DNA from: Chara braunii
Taxonomy: Eukaryota > Streptophyta > Charophyceae > Charales > Characeae
Reading direction: 5' to 3'
DNA length: 37,781 nucleotides
Assembly (NCBI GenBank): GCA_003427395.1
Contig: BFEA01000775.1
Span: 505,464-543,244 of the forward strand
Position 1 is the first letter of the stretch. Each line of letters begins with the position of its first letter. The translations under genes were made by a program, and so were the position numbers. Below are positions 19,573 through 31,185 of the stretch, piece after piece. The notes beneath the pieces were generated by a model that saw nothing but the letters and a program-made list of their open reading frames with translations, had not been told where the DNA came from and did not search any database.

Positions 19573-20760
19573 AAATTTGCATCGACTCACCCTTTTTTAG
19601 TCACTGGATCAAAGAGAAAATACAAGCTCAAGGGGGTGAAGAAAAACCCGGTGGCATTCCTAATAGAAAAAGATTATGATGAAGCATTGAAAAAAGAGAG
19701 AAAAATTATTAAAACATTAAAAAAATTCGCAAAATTGGGGAACAGGGTCACCAAAGAAAGATTCGATACAATGAAGATAAGCTTGGATCAGTTTATCCTG
19801 CCTAAATAGAAAGAATATATCTTCAAGATGTGTCAGGAATTTCCTGGTGTATTCTCCTTTAATAATGAAGAGAGAGAGCGGTTGGACGTGGATATGATTG
19901 AGATGGTCAAAATTTGGACAGTTGGTCATGTTTCATGGAATGATAGGCCGACCAAGTATGCCCTGAAAGAGGAAACAAAGGTTGTGAAGTATATTGACAA
20001 GAAGATTGCATCTAATGTTGTTGAACCTGCTGATGGACCGTATGCTAACCACTGGTTTTGTTTTTGGAAACCAGGGGTTGGATTAAGATGGATACAAAAT
20101 CTTCAGAAACTCAACTCTGTGAGGGTACGTGATGCAGGTAGTCTTCATAATGCCGATCTCCTCTCTGAATCGTTTGCTGGTCGATGCATTTATTCCCTAG
20201 TTGATTTGTATTCTGACTATGACCAGTTTCTCATTGATCCCACAAGCCGACCGATGACTGCCATGCACACGGCCAAAGGGCTCATTCAGATGTGTGTGGT
20301 ACCTCAGGATTCGACTAATGGTGTAGCAATGGTTCAAAGGGATATGATCCAAGTCATGCAAGATATTTCTCCTGAAATAATCAGCCCCTATATTAATGAT
20401 AATCCTGTAAAAGGACCCCTAGTAAGGGATGAGACTTTAGTCGCAGGTGGAGTCAATAAGTTTGTCTAGGAACATGCTGAAGGAGTAAAAATGGTCATAG
20501 AGAGACTTCAAAAATATAATCTGACAGCCAGTGGACCAAAGTCGCTTCTCTTCCAGCGAGAAGTGATCATCTTGGGCTTCAGATGTTTCTCCAAGGGTAG
20601 GAGTTCTGACCTCAAGAAGATAGACAAAATCATAAACTGGCCTCTGCCGCTCAAAAGGGTGACAGACGTCATAAACTTCTTGGGAGTCTGTGGATTCAGG
20701 AGAATTTTTATTCCTCATTTTGCTACCCTTGCGGAGCCTCTGAGGGAGATGGTAAGGCAA
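19573..20760 (+). pseudogene. Reverse transcriptase with YIND in place of YxDD
   Basis: After a linker with TAG 19807, RT motifs appear in order: DGPYANHWFCFWKPGVGLRW, IQNLQKLNSV, IYSLVDLYSDYDQF (first catalytic Asp at 20203; the usual SGY is SDY), a shortened TNGVAMVQRDM and YINDNPVKGP. The first Asp of YxDD is Asn (codon AAT, 20395). A TAG at 20467 sits where relatives have Trp (FV-stop-EH). Thumb and connection follow (IIFLGFRCFSKGR-like, INFLGVCGFRRIFI). 'DxPVKGP' and 'FVWEH' type signatures are, from memory, typical of a Ty3/Gypsy group common in fungi. Catalysis is lost in this copy. Confidence 0.85.
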
Positions 20761-21378
20761 GAGGCTAATTTAACATGGAATGATAAAAGACAAGCTGCTG
20801 CAGAAACTCTGCAGGAAAAACTAAAAGATGGTGGTGTAGTGCTAGGAGTGCCAGTTTATGATGAAGAGGAGGCAAGACCCTTCGTCATTGAGGCAGATGG
20901 AGGACCAGTTGCTTTAGGTGGTGTACTCATTCAGAAAGATGAAAATGGGAAAGAGAGGCATCTGAGATTTGAGAGCAGGACTCTTAATTCTACAGAAAAA
21001 GGATATACCCAATTCAGGAAAGAACTGCTGACAATCATCCATAGCCTCATGTGCTTCAGACACTATGTACTAGGGAGGAGATTCATCTTGAGGAATGATG
21101 CATCTGTTGTGACTGGTGCCATTAAGAAGCATCAACAAGTAGATCCAACAGTCAGCAGGTGGATTGCCTTTATCTGGACTTTTGATTTTAAGCTGGAAAA
21201 GATTCCTACTGAGAAGAACAGGGCAGATGGCCTAAGCCGGATTGAGTGGAGAAAAGAAGAAGAAAAAGATGTAAATGAAACGATTGAAGAATCAACCTAT
21301 GTTGATAATTTCCTGAATGAAAAGGATGATGAAGATTATGAAGTACCACACTCCTACAAGTGGAGTTTGTGGCCTTAA
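20761..21378 (+). pseudogene. RNase H domain
   Basis: An acidic catalytic set is visible in order: FVIEADGGPVALGGVL (Asp), SRTLNSTEKGYTQFRKELL (Glu), LRNDASVVTGAI (Asp) and NRADGLSRIEW (Asp), the usual Ty3/Gypsy RNase H layout, followed by WIAFIWTFDFKLEKIP. This segment is open from 20491 to TAA 21376, the longest intact part of pol. It would degrade the RNA strand of the RNA-DNA hybrid. Confidence 0.85.
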
Positions 21379-21690
21379 AAGAGAGACAGTTGGGGAGAGA
21401 TCCCTAATGCCTATGTTTATGAATCGATTCTTGAGAAAGAAGAAGAGGATGAACCAAATGATTGGTATGCTAAAGTTAATGCAGCAGCAGTGGCTGCTCA
21501 TGAAATCGGGGAAAATTCTGGTTCAAAGGAAGAAGAAGAAAGTGAAAAGAAGGAGGAAGAGATATTTTTCATTTCGGAAGAATATGATGAAAACTATCAA
21601 GAGATTGGTAAGAAGATGGAAAGGGAACAACTAAAGGAATATACTGTAAAAATTCAAGAAAGAAGTTCAGATTAAAAAGATGACAACTCT
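21379..21690 (+). pseudogene. RNase H-integrase linker
   Basis: The main frame continues as a Glu/Lys-rich linker after TAA 21376 and ends at TAA 21673. The integrase that follows is in another frame, so a frameshift lies between about 21675 and 21693. Confidence 0.6.
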
Positions 21691-22864
21691 TTGTGGATGG
21701 TAAGGTAGACCTACCTCCACTAAGAGTGGTATGTGGTAAAGAGAGACAGTTAGAGATAATTTATGCCCTACATGAGGGGGTTGCTGGTGGCCACAGAGTT
21801 GCTGAGGCAACCTACTCTAAGACTATCAAGCTCTACTTCTGGCCTGGCATGAGAGACACGACTTTCAGATTTTGTAAATCATGTGTGTTATGCCAGAAGA
21901 GGTCTACCACAAGAATGATTGAACTTTTATTTCCTACTATTTTGGTAGAGTCAGGCAGCAGAGTTCATTTAGATCTCATCACCATGCCTTTAGGCAAGGG
22001 CGGAATGGAATATATATTGAACATGAGAGATAATTTCTCTAGATATGTTGAGGCAAAAACTCTTAAAAGGAAAACAGCCGAGCAAGTGGCTGACTGGATA
22101 GAGGAAGTATATTTCAGGTACCCTTTTATCAGAGAGTTTGTCTCAGACAGAGGATCATTGTAAGAAGAACCACTCTCAGATTGGGTGTCAGAATTCGGTA
22201 TGTGACTACTTACCATCCTCAAGCGAATGCATCTGTTGAAAGGGGTCACAAAACTTTGAAAGACTCAGTGGCCAAGTAGCGTGAAGGAAATCTCAGCAAC
22301 TGGCCAAAAGTATTAAGAGTTGTTGTCTATGCTGACAACATAACAGTCAAGAGGACAACTGACTATGCTCCATTTACTCTGTGGTATGACCGATATGCTA
22401 CATTACATATTGAGAACATTGTCAAATTATGGTCAAGTCAAGAAAGTGACAGAGACTATTCTATTTCAGAGCTTCTCCAGATCAGAATGAGGCAAATATC
22501 AGAAGTTGATCAGGTAGTGATGAATGCTGTAGAGAGAATGGCATCCAACAAATTATCAGATTAAGAGAGATGAAACAAAAAAAGATATACAAGAAAAGAG
22601 AAACTGAAAGTTGGAGATGTTGTCCTTCTGTTCGACAGTTCTCTTGAGACTCAGTGGACTAAACGATTGGAGCCCAGATGGCTCGGTCCTTACAGAATCA
22701 CAGGAGAGGTAGAAGACAAAGTTTATGAGATTTCAGAGATTGATGGATCCAAGGTTCACGACATGGTATCAGGGTCAAAACTTCGTAAGTCCATTTTCAG
22801 AGACCCTAATTTGATCCCTACAGTGACCTCAAAGAGAGGAAAGAAAGGTCAGTCATCCAAGTGA
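21691..22864 (+). pseudogene. Integrase with HHCC, DDE remnants and GPY module
   Basis: LPPLRVVCGK, LHEGVAGGHRV and FCKSCVLCQKR give the H-x5-H...C-x2-C zinc motif. The core has VHLDLITMPLGKGG (Asp codon 21972), FVSDRGSL (Asp codon 22146) and, after a frameshift, TTYHPQANASVERGH (Glu codon 22238). D-to-E spacing is about five codons short of the usual 35-residue gap, so a small deletion with a frame change lies at about 22163-22198. Later stops are a TAG after DSVAK and TAA/TGA near 22562. The C-terminal RWLGPYRITG is the GPY/F module, followed by a basic tail. No chromodomain is evident. Its role would be insertion of the cDNA. Confidence 0.82.
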
Positions 22865-24454
22865 GAGAACAGTTCCAGAGAACTGAGAGAAAAATACTAT
22901 AAGACAATGAGACAGCAAGACTGAATTTTCAGCAGACTGTGATCGTTCGTGCATGGTCAATTCAACAGTTAAATTTTCTGCATGTAGGTTAATTTTCTGT
23001 TTCAGCAAGCAACGGAGCTAATGAGACTATATCTTTGAGGCAGTCCTACAATCGATCCATGAGTGTCAAGTCCTTGAGAGTGGGGAAATAACTGTGAGAT
23101 ACAGTTCTCGTGAGCGTTGACGCAGTGTCAAGATCAGAGAACTCATGGTTGTGGCACATCAAGAGATGTAATCAGTAATATTCTTATGATAAAGAGAAAA
23201 ATATGATGGGCATAAAGAGGTTCAGTTCTGTCTGATTAAGAGTTGTCAGCAGAAGGACTTCGTGTTTCTGACTAAGTTGTTCATTCAAGAAATTCAGACG
23301 AGGACAGACATAAAGAAGTTCAACTTTACTTGACTTAGAGTTGTCAGTAGAGGGACTTCGTATTTCTTAACTAAGTTGCATGTCTTCACTTAGATGAGGG
23401 AAGGGACCTCTCTGAGATCAGCATTTCAACGTTTCCTTGGGACCGACGGGACGTCTCATGAAAGAGAAATTTCTAGCTGAGGGAAGAGACTTTTCTTGGG
23501 CCAACACTTAGCATCCTTCTTGAGGCTGAAGGGAGGTCTCAGGTAAGGGCTTGGTGCTGGTTATCATGTTGTTGTTCAGTGCCTCTTGAGACTGAAGGGA
23601 GGTCTCTTGAGAAATGTTTGTCATGTTATGGGGTATGGGCAGTTTGCTTGTGGGTTATGATATGCTTGCCTGATTGTCTGTGCCTGGGGTCTTCTCTAAC
23701 CTAAAGATGCATTGATTGTCGGGGTCAGCCAGAGCCTTACCGCAGTAAGTTGCAATCTGGTGGGGTCAGCAGGTCCCCGGTGCGAGTATCGAATTCTGTA
23801 GTCGACTGAGGCTAAGGCTCCGTGGGTCTGGCCTGTGAGGTCGAAAAGGGTCAGCTGGAACCCTACCGCAGTCAGAGGAAGCAATCCTGTAAGGTTCTCC
23901 AGAGCCTTGAATCGTAGTTAGACCGGGTTCTGCGTTCAAAAAGTTGGGCGGAACAGCCAGCGCCCTTGGACAAATACTGGTGGGTGAGCCGGTCGCTGAC
24001 TGCAGTGGTCAAATCCGGGTTCGGGACAGTTTAACTGACGGGACGTCTACTGTCATAGGGTGACCAGACCTGCTATAGTCTGGGTGTCCTGGCGAGAGTG
24101 CCAAAGGGTTATCATACTCGAGTAGTGGGTATGCTGGTCCTGACCTGGAGGCAGGTCAAAGGGGTTGTCAAGACAAATGGTCTGACTAGTCCTGGCCTGA
24201 GGCAGACCGAATGAGGTATATCAGACTGAGGGGACGTCTGTCATTCCTGACCAGTGGTGGGCCAAAACCAAGGCAATCAATAAACTATTGGGTGTGAAGA
24301 GTCGTTTTGTTGTGTCTATTATTTTATTATTATATTATTCTATTATTATTTTATTTTATTTATTCTGGGTTTTATTTTGTTTTCTTGTTGCTTGGCTGAT
24401 AACTGTTGGGGAGCCTGCTTGCTGGGGCATAGTTGTTGTCTGCAGGTATACAAA
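22865..24454 (+). other. Internal 3' untranslated region of the element
   Basis: There is no convincing ORF on either strand. It includes a 98-bp tandem duplication, five copies of a GACGGGACGTCT-like motif (near 23435, 23530, 23595, 24035 and 24225; the middle two read GAAGGGAGGTCT), two copies of a GGGTCAGC...TACCGCAGT block (23739 and 23849) and a T-rich TTATT stretch (24315-24362). No envelope-like gene is present. Confidence 0.6.
23211..23400. repeat. 98-bp tandem duplication
   Basis: Units start CATAAAGAGGTTCA at 23211 and CATAAAGAAGTTCA at 23309, sharing AGAGTTGTCAG and GGACTTCGT blocks. Divergence between the units is visible, so the duplication is not recent. Confidence 0.88.
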
Positions 24455-24655
24455 GATTTATTTGAAGTTCTCAGACCAGAGAAAATAGAAGGGGTTTGGT
24501 ATCCCCTTCCCTCTATCTAAGAAGTTGAGGAGACGCCTTCAGACCAGAGAAAGAAAACAGGGTTTGGTATCCCCTGAGTCACGTGAGAAGTTGAGAAGAT
24601 ATCTCACTCTGGCCAGAAAACAGAAAAAGGGTTTGGTATGCCCTACTCCCAGCAT
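24455..24655 (+). repeat. Three 68-bp repeats, each a purine tract followed by GGTTTGGTAT
   Basis: GGTTTGGTAT lies at 24493, 24561 and 24630, each preceded by an A/G-rich run such as AGAGAAAATAGAAGGGG. The same decamer occurs at 25780-25789, directly against the 3' LTR. The position before the LTR is where a polypurine tract acts, so these may be duplicated plus-strand priming regions. Confidence 0.75.
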
Positions 24656-24970
24656 GCCAGATTGGACAAGTGTCCCAGGAATCAATGTCAGACTGACAAT
24701 GTGTTCGATTTTTTTCCAACCAAGGTAAAGGTTAAGGTAACCTTTCTCTGCCACAAAATTCAGATTGAGAACAAATTTCAGAATGAGAAGAGGTCAGAAT
24801 CAGCAGCAAACAAGAAAGTGGAAGCATAATCCTTCTTAGATTTATTTGGTGGCCGACAAGCGGCCTGGTTCACGAGGAACCTGCATCCCTGGCCTCAAGG
24901 TATTCAAACTCTTAAGCCAGGGGCACTATGAAGTGATGAGTGAATTGAAAGTCTTGAAGAGGAAGCAAAT

Positions 24971-25435
24971 TCAAAAAGCTGAAAAGAAATCGCGCTTATA
25001 CAAGATGTAGAGGATTAGCATGAGCTCAACCTGGAGCAAGGAAAGGAGGAAAAAGATACAGAAAATGGTAGAGTCATTGGAATGAGGGATAGAGGGAGCA
25101 GCGCGAGGGACGGAGGGGACAGTCACTAGGTCCCTATTCGCCGTAGGAGTGATGGGGGCTCTGGGAGTGTAAGGAGGAGAGGAAGTGATGGGCGCGCCGT
25201 AGCGCGTTTTAAATTTCTTCTGAACATACTCAATCCTGTCCGGGGATGGAGTCCTCTCATACCACGCAGCAAATGAGTGGCGAGGATAGGGTCTCGAATG
25301 AGCGTCATAGCCTCGCGGCTCGTCTTCTTCCTCCTTCAAACTATATTCGCGCCGTGCGCGAGCTGGCGGCTCTTCACGCGCCTTCCCACCTCTACCACCC
25401 CTTCCTCTTCCCTGTCCCTTACGTGCTTCATGCAT
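24971..25435 (-). CDS. Antisense ORF with RGG-like region near the 3' LTR (154 residues; 196 from an upstream ATG)
   Basis: The minus-strand ATG at 25435 sits in a good context (CACCATG); an in-frame ATG at 25561 would add 42 mostly hydrophobic residues. The frame is uninterrupted in an otherwise decayed element. Near the N-terminus is GQGRGRGGRGG, an RGG-type RNA-binding composition. A charged segment EEEDEPRGYD, FAAWYERTPSPDRIEYVQKK and a Pro/Thr-rich region (SSPPYTPRAPITPTANRD) follow, and the C-terminus is hydrophobic with a basic end. A minus-strand TATAAAA is at 25735. Its place, antisense just inside the 3' LTR, resembles that of antisense genes in some retroviruses, but no homology is claimed. 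Confidence 0.4.
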   Translation of the reverse strand: MHEARKGQGRGRGGRGGKAREEPPARARREYSLKEEEDEPRGYDAHSRPYPRHSFAAWYERTPSPDRIEYVQKKFKTRYGAPITSSPPYTPRAPITPTANRDLVTVPSVPRAAPSIPHSNDSTIFCIFFLLSLLQVELMLILYILYKRDFFSAF

Positions 25436-25566
25436 GGTGCGATATTGAGCGCTACTTAAGAAAAGGATGAACGAAGAAAGATGTACAGCAGAGGAAACTA
25501 CAAAAAAAGTAAAGGAAAGAAAAGGGTAGTGGCGCAGGCCACGCAGCGACGCCGCATGCACGATAA

Positions 25567-25640
25567 GAGGGAGAGAAGAAAAGAGAAGAAAAAAAAAGAA
25601 GATGCTATGAAAAGGGAGAGGAAAAGAGAAGAAGATGATA
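25567..25640. other. Long A/G-rich purine tract
   Basis: An almost pure A/G stretch within the 5' leader of the antisense ORF, about 150 nt before the 3' LTR. It could act in plus-strand priming or be low-complexity drift. Confidence 0.4.
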
Positions 25641-25728
25641 CCGCAAGAAAAGGATGACGGTCATAAAAACACTACGACAAGTCGCAGAGATACGAAGGAA
25701 ATGAATGAGGGTCCTGAACTACGCACTG

Positions 25729-25735
25729 TTTTATA
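25729..25735 (-). promoter_or_regulatory. Minus-strand TATA motif upstream of the antisense ORF
   Basis: Reading the minus strand gives TATAAAA from 25735 to 25729. It lies about 170 nt before the ATG at 25561 and about 300 nt before the ATG at 25435. Confidence 0.35.
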
Positions 25736-26297
25736 CAGAGCGCCCCACGCGTTTTGACCCAACGGGGACGCTGGGTGGGGGTTTGGTATCATGTCCCGGC
25801 CCTCCTCTGTGTACCAAGTCCCTGCGTGGTATCAACCTTTTGTTTCGACGTTGTGGCATGTAGCCGTGTTCCCAAACATCTACAAACCCTAGTACCCGGA
25901 TTGTACCGTGATGTGGACTGGTCCTGTTGGTGCCTGCCTGAGCAAAAGGGAGGGTGCGCCACATGACTTTCCTTTGGTCCACGCAGGCTCGGCACCCCCT
26001 GCTGTACAGCAGAGCACTACCGGTCTGTGATCGTGGTAGCTGCCGGGCTCGCCCTGGGACGCGAAGGTGAAAAGACGGGCGCGACCTTTTCTACTGCGCG
26101 CCGAGTGCCCCTCTGCCAGGTTATGGGTTGGATGCCTAGAGCGGTGGTCATTGTCAGGATAAATGGAATGTAAAAAAAAAAAGAAGTGAAAAGAAAGCTA
26201 GAGGTCTAATCCGTGCGACTGAACTGCCAGCCTTAATTTGGGGAAATCTAACGGCCACTAGTCATCTTGTAGTTACGTTTTTTGTTCCTTTCTTTAC

Positions 26298-26329
<32 letters not shown>

Positions 26330-26887
26330 TACCGGTTTCTCAGACGCGATTTCCTTTCTTTTTTTTTTTCTTGTCTCTGTGACTTTGTGGTGAAGGCCGA
26401 CGGTTCATATTTGGACTACGACTACTGTTTGACGGCCTAGGCTGGCCCGACCCCTCGTAAGTCGCCTGTGACAGAGCTGTTTGACTAAGCGTCACGCGGT
26501 AAGGCCCCAAAAGAGGGGCAACCCGCGACCGCATTGGTAGGAGGCTTATCACTCTCCGTGGAAGGTCATAAGCCCCCTCCTTGCCATCGGACACGGGTAC
26601 CCGTCAGGGTCAGTCTGGCGACGTGTTTTGAAGAGACGAGGTTGGCAGTCGATATCTCGTTATGGGACCACAATGTCGAATCTGTAGTCATATCGCTAGG
26701 GTCTGAACTGACTGTAGTGTGAGGCTAGTTCATGATCGACCGTTGGATTCTGGGCTCGAGGGTTGTCCTCTGAGATTATTTAGTTCTAATTTATTGCATT
26801 ATTTTAAAAACTTTTAAAATTCTTGAATCCGGAAGGATCTGAAAAGGACTAATTTGAGTCCTTCATTCAGAACGCAGGGGACGAGCC

Positions 26888-26896
26888 TATAAAAGG
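26888..26896 (+). promoter_or_regulatory. TATA box of the 3' LTR
   Basis: TATAAAAGG in the same context as at 8558. In the 3' LTR it would drive readthrough into the right flank. Confidence 0.6.
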
Positions 26897-27086
26897 AAAA
26901 GGAGGAGTCGAGTTCCAGGCAGAGAGTACATGGAAAATTATGTCGTGCTGTGTGCAGGCAAGCTGGGACGTGAGAGGTGAGTGTCGAGGGGGATGTGCGG
27001 TAGCCTGTCGGCTAGTGTTCAGAGTGCTGGACTGGGACCGTTCTGGGACGACTCGGTCTTGGCTCTCGAGTGAAGTGAACATAGCC

Positions 27087-27562
27087 ATGGTGCGGAGTAA
27101 CGGGTTATACGGCTATAGGCCAAAATGCATCCAGTCACTCTCTACAAGCAGGAGCGAATGTCTGGAGATGGGCCTACTGTGACGGCTATACTAGACTATA
27201 GCTACAGCAGGCGAGAGGCGAAGTTAAAGATAAACGTCGAGGGCGGACGAGAAGGGGAGATGAGAGTGGACCCAGGCCTGCAGATGGCGATTACAGAGGC
27301 CAGAGACCGTGCAGAAAGGAGATGCCTACGGGACGGGGTCACTGACGAAATCAAGGTGACCGTCACTTACTAGGACGAGGGAACCTCCACGAACACGGTG
27401 GAATGGGAACAGCGGCACTTGGACCGCGACACCGAGGCAGAGAGTGAATCAAGCGACCGAGAAGCCACAACACAGTCCTGGCATGGGTTGGACCAGATCC
27501 GCCGAAATCACCCGCTCGCAAGCCCAGTAGAGCGTGGACCTGAGGCGAGCTCATGGCAGTGA
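27087..27562 (+). pseudogene. LTR ORF L1, 3' copy
   Basis: The ATG at 27087 is conserved. A 2-nt insertion near 27140 shifts the frame, and TAG 27371 replaces the CTG codon of the 5' copy. Positions broken in the 5' copy (CGA, TGG) are intact here. The two copies thus have complementary lesions, which indicates that L1 was open at both sites at insertion. End at TGA 27560. The protein is as described for the 5' copy; after this stop both LTRs share the same in-frame TGA codons, so the ORF ended here in the parent. Confidence 0.5.
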
Positions 27563-28920
27563 GAGGACTGAGGCAGAGGCGGGACCTGTGGAGGACAGGA
27601 CACGCGAGTCAGTTACATGTGTGCGATCGACACTGTGGTACGGGGCTTAGGAAACATCTCAGAAGAGCAGTGTAATGCGGAGAGAGCTCTTGCACGCCAA
27701 CGAGTACTGGGCAACCCGTGCAGGAGGGGCGATGTCGATGTCAACACTAGCGCTACGGAAGGCTTCGACCCTCACTCTCCTGGCTGACGCCGTCACCTGC
27801 ACACGCAGAAGGTACTAGCCTTGCCCATCATGGAGAGGTCAGCAGACTGTCGGTAACCAAGGCGCGCCATGTGTCGTATGGTCCTCGGAGTTGAGAAGAG
27901 TGAGTCTTTAGTGGGGGGGGCGTCGACGCATGTACCCTGATGAACGAGCTTATGGGGAGAAAGTCAGAGCTCCGTGAAGTGATCAATATGTAGACGAGTG
28001 GTTGACGTCATTGACTTCTTCCCCTCGCGTCTTTCGTTGACCTATGGAGGCTGTAACTTTTCTTGGCTTACTTCTTGGTGCTATTTTCGGTACCTCTGTT
28101 ACTCTGAGTACATCCTCGCGGTTGTCAACTATTTCTCAATTGAGTTACAAAGAGAAGGGGTTTTGGGTACGAGGGACCATGTGATCTAGTTATGAGGGTG
28201 ATTAACGGAGGAGAGGGCGGAATCATCAGGTAATCCCGACCCTCGTGGTGAATGTGGCTGAATCTGTCCTTGCGTTAGTCTCGCCATGGCAGTTAAGAGT
28301 TCATAGAACAGTTTGCTGCTGCCAGTTGTCGTAATTCAGCGTATGTTTGGTAGCTTGTTTCGGGTCGCGAGCATCGAGCAAGTCACAGATTGGGAGTCAG
28401 TGAATTTAGTCTTAGTTACTAGCGTGAGAAAACAACCACTTTTGGTGTGACAACGCTTGTTATTCGACAATGTAGTTGTTAGTAGTTGATCGTTCTCAAT
28501 TTGTTCGATAATCCGTCTGTTGATGGTAACTGGTCTGCTGAATGATCTCACGGAGGGATGGTTGCTCCTACCTGTAGTTAAATCATCAAGAACTTGTGCT
28601 TTTTTATCGCCACTACTACTCTACGTGAGTGGTGATTTAATAATCCACTCACGGAGTTAGTGGACTTGAGGTCTTTATTGAACTAGGATAAACATGTGCA
28701 AAGGCAGGGTTTTCTCCTGTACTCTTGCTTGGCTTTTCAATCTCACGTTCGTGATGTACTTTTATGATTGAGGTAGTAACGAGTCGCTATTACATCCTTC
28801 GTTTGAAGAGTCTTTGTATGTGAGAGGTTGTTGACTGACTTTGACGAGTTTCTTGATGGGCTCCTGGTTCACGGTATGCGTCGAAGGGGTTTCACCCTGT
28901 AAGGCGGAGTTTGCTCCCTC

Positions 28921-28928
28921 TATAAAAG
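28921..28928 (+). promoter_or_regulatory. Second TATA-like site in the 3' LTR
   Basis: TATAAAAG plus the AAAGAC-AAAA-GTCTTT hairpin, identical to 10590 in the 5' LTR. Confidence 0.3.
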
Positions 28929-31185
28929 ACAAAAGTCTTTAAGTTTTGGAAATCTCAGAATAATTACCCCTGTGACTTGCATGTTTAATCAGGATGTTTG
29001 ATGGGGAAAAGTTGCGCAATACTAAGAAAAGTTGCGTACTTGCTCGTCAAGTTTCTGATTGACGGGGACTAGAGCTGCATCCAAAGATACTGAGTCGGAT
29101 ATTAAGAGGAAGTTAATAAGCGAGTGTTAGCTTAAAATCTCCCCTATTCTCGTTGAAATTGAGGCCTAACGGGACATAAGAACAAAGACTGACAGTCTTA
29201 ATGTAAGCCCGGAAAGAAACAAGTTGAGGGAGGTCGGGTGAACATTGGAACCCGTGAAGCCCTTTTCTACGAAAACTATGTGGGCTACAGTAGAGAAGGG
29301 TAGTTGAGCCTTAACTCGGAGTTGAGATCGGCCCAGATCGGTTAGTGCCATCACTCCGCTAGATTAATTACCGTGAGATCTGGGCTTCGTAACATATTGC
29401 TCGAGTACGGAAAAATGCCACGCATGCTATTTAGGTAGAGTCTGCCATCTAAGGTATGTTGTGTATTAACTGAGCAGAGTTTTGTCAATCTGATTTGTGG
29501 TAATCAGACTCCCACATGTGTGTTGTGTAAGTTGAGTGTATTACGTGTACTGTGAGTGCTATACAGACTCGTTGTAGACGTTAATGCTCTGTTTTAGTGT
29601 GCATCTCGCCCAGTGTAGAAAGAGAGCAAAGGACACGGATGTCATTATGTGCAAAGTCCGAACAAAAGAGGCATGCCAAACATTAAATGGAAGTTAGGAA
29701 GGTAAGGCAGGCTTCAGATTCAACTATCAGGCAAGAGCTTTGCGTGTCTGCTTTACTGTGGATGTCGTCGTTGGGCAGATACTTGGTAAAGTGCCTTAGT
29801 CAGGGTTGAACGGGGAGGAGAAGCTCCGGACTATATCACATTGTTTCTGACCAGCTGATACCCGCGAAGTGCGAAGTAGAGAATGAGCCTTTTGGATTCA
29901 GTCTCCCGATTAACTAAACCACATAGGGTAAGTCGAACTGGTGCTCAAACATGCTCCGAGCACTGAACACCTTCCCTCAAGCACAGGAATCCGAGTGGAC
30001 GGACTGTTCATCAAGTGCTTGTCCTTATGAACCGGACACTCTTGTTTGGGGTATGCAACCTACGTTTAATGAGAATCTTCGCTTTGCTCGCTTCTTAACT
30101 TTCCGTAAGTAGGCAGTTACGCAACTTTGAGCATTAATCTCTTGATCCGAAGAGTCACAGATAAGGACTGCTGATAGCGGTCTCATCGAACTCACTAGGG
30201 CCAACGACTGTGTTCTAGCGCCTCTCTGTGTCTTACTAGAAAAGAAGGTGGGGGAATATATATATTATATATATATATATATATATATGTATGTGAACCT
30301 ACTAGACCTGCAAACAAATGGGGTGTCTCTTGATACGCATTGTGGTCTGAACTCGGTCATGTCGTTCTTAAGGGACCACATACAAGGGAACTGTTAGTCG
30401 AGTAAAGGATTCAAAGAGACGCGTTTTCCATTTCCTTAATCTCGCGCCAGAAGGGGAAGATAAAGATAGGAGGAGAGATATGGGAAGCAAGGACACCCTG
30501 GTTGTGACCTGCACCTTATACCAAGCAAAAACTTAAGGTTGGAAAAATAGGATAGTGGGTGAGACTGAGGAATACAAGAGGTTTCTGAGAGAGTTTGCCA
30601 TGGAGAAGGCAGAAAGCCGCGATAAGCTCATTGAGTACATTTTCTATATCTGTGAGTCAAGTGGGAAGCCGCACAGTACTGTTTTATTGCTGGAAAGTTT
30701 GGAGCAGACCAGGGCAAAAATCTAAGAGAGCATGAGAGTGCTCAGATCTCTTTCTTAGAGGACTCCGAGTCCGCTAGTGAATCTGATCAGTAAGCAATAC
30801 ACAGCGTTGATACTCAGTGCTATGAACAGTGGATGATACTAAGTACTGTTATCAATGTGCAGGGCTCAACGCTGCTCGCAGTGTTCAGTGCTCAACGCCG
30901 TTGCCAGTAAGCAGGGCTCAACACTGATGGCAGAAATCAAACAACAATACAATTAATTTTCAATTAGTATTCAGTCCATGATCAAGCAGCATTCAATCAG
31001 TTCTTTTACCAGTTTTCCAGTTTGTACTCAATCGATATTATAACAGTATCCTGGATGTTCGAATATCAGCTAGCAAAACTGCAGTTGCTTTCAGTCATTG
31101 AGTGATCATAGTACAGTGGCTCATTACTTAAGCAAATCTCAGACAACATCCAATCGACAGTTATCTCAACATTCAACTATCCAGC

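Noticed and set aside
21317-21634. Lys/Met-rich 105-codon frame
   Set aside because: Out-of-frame shadow of the RNase H-integrase linker.
22865-24970. Envelope gene downstream of integrase
   Set aside because: No frame of adequate length, no signal peptide, no transmembrane pattern.
25735-25791. Canonical polypurine tract immediately before the 3' LTR
   Set aside because: The bases before the LTR are G/T-rich (GGGTGGGGGTTTGGTATCA) rather than a clean purine run; only the repeated GGTTTGGTAT is noted.
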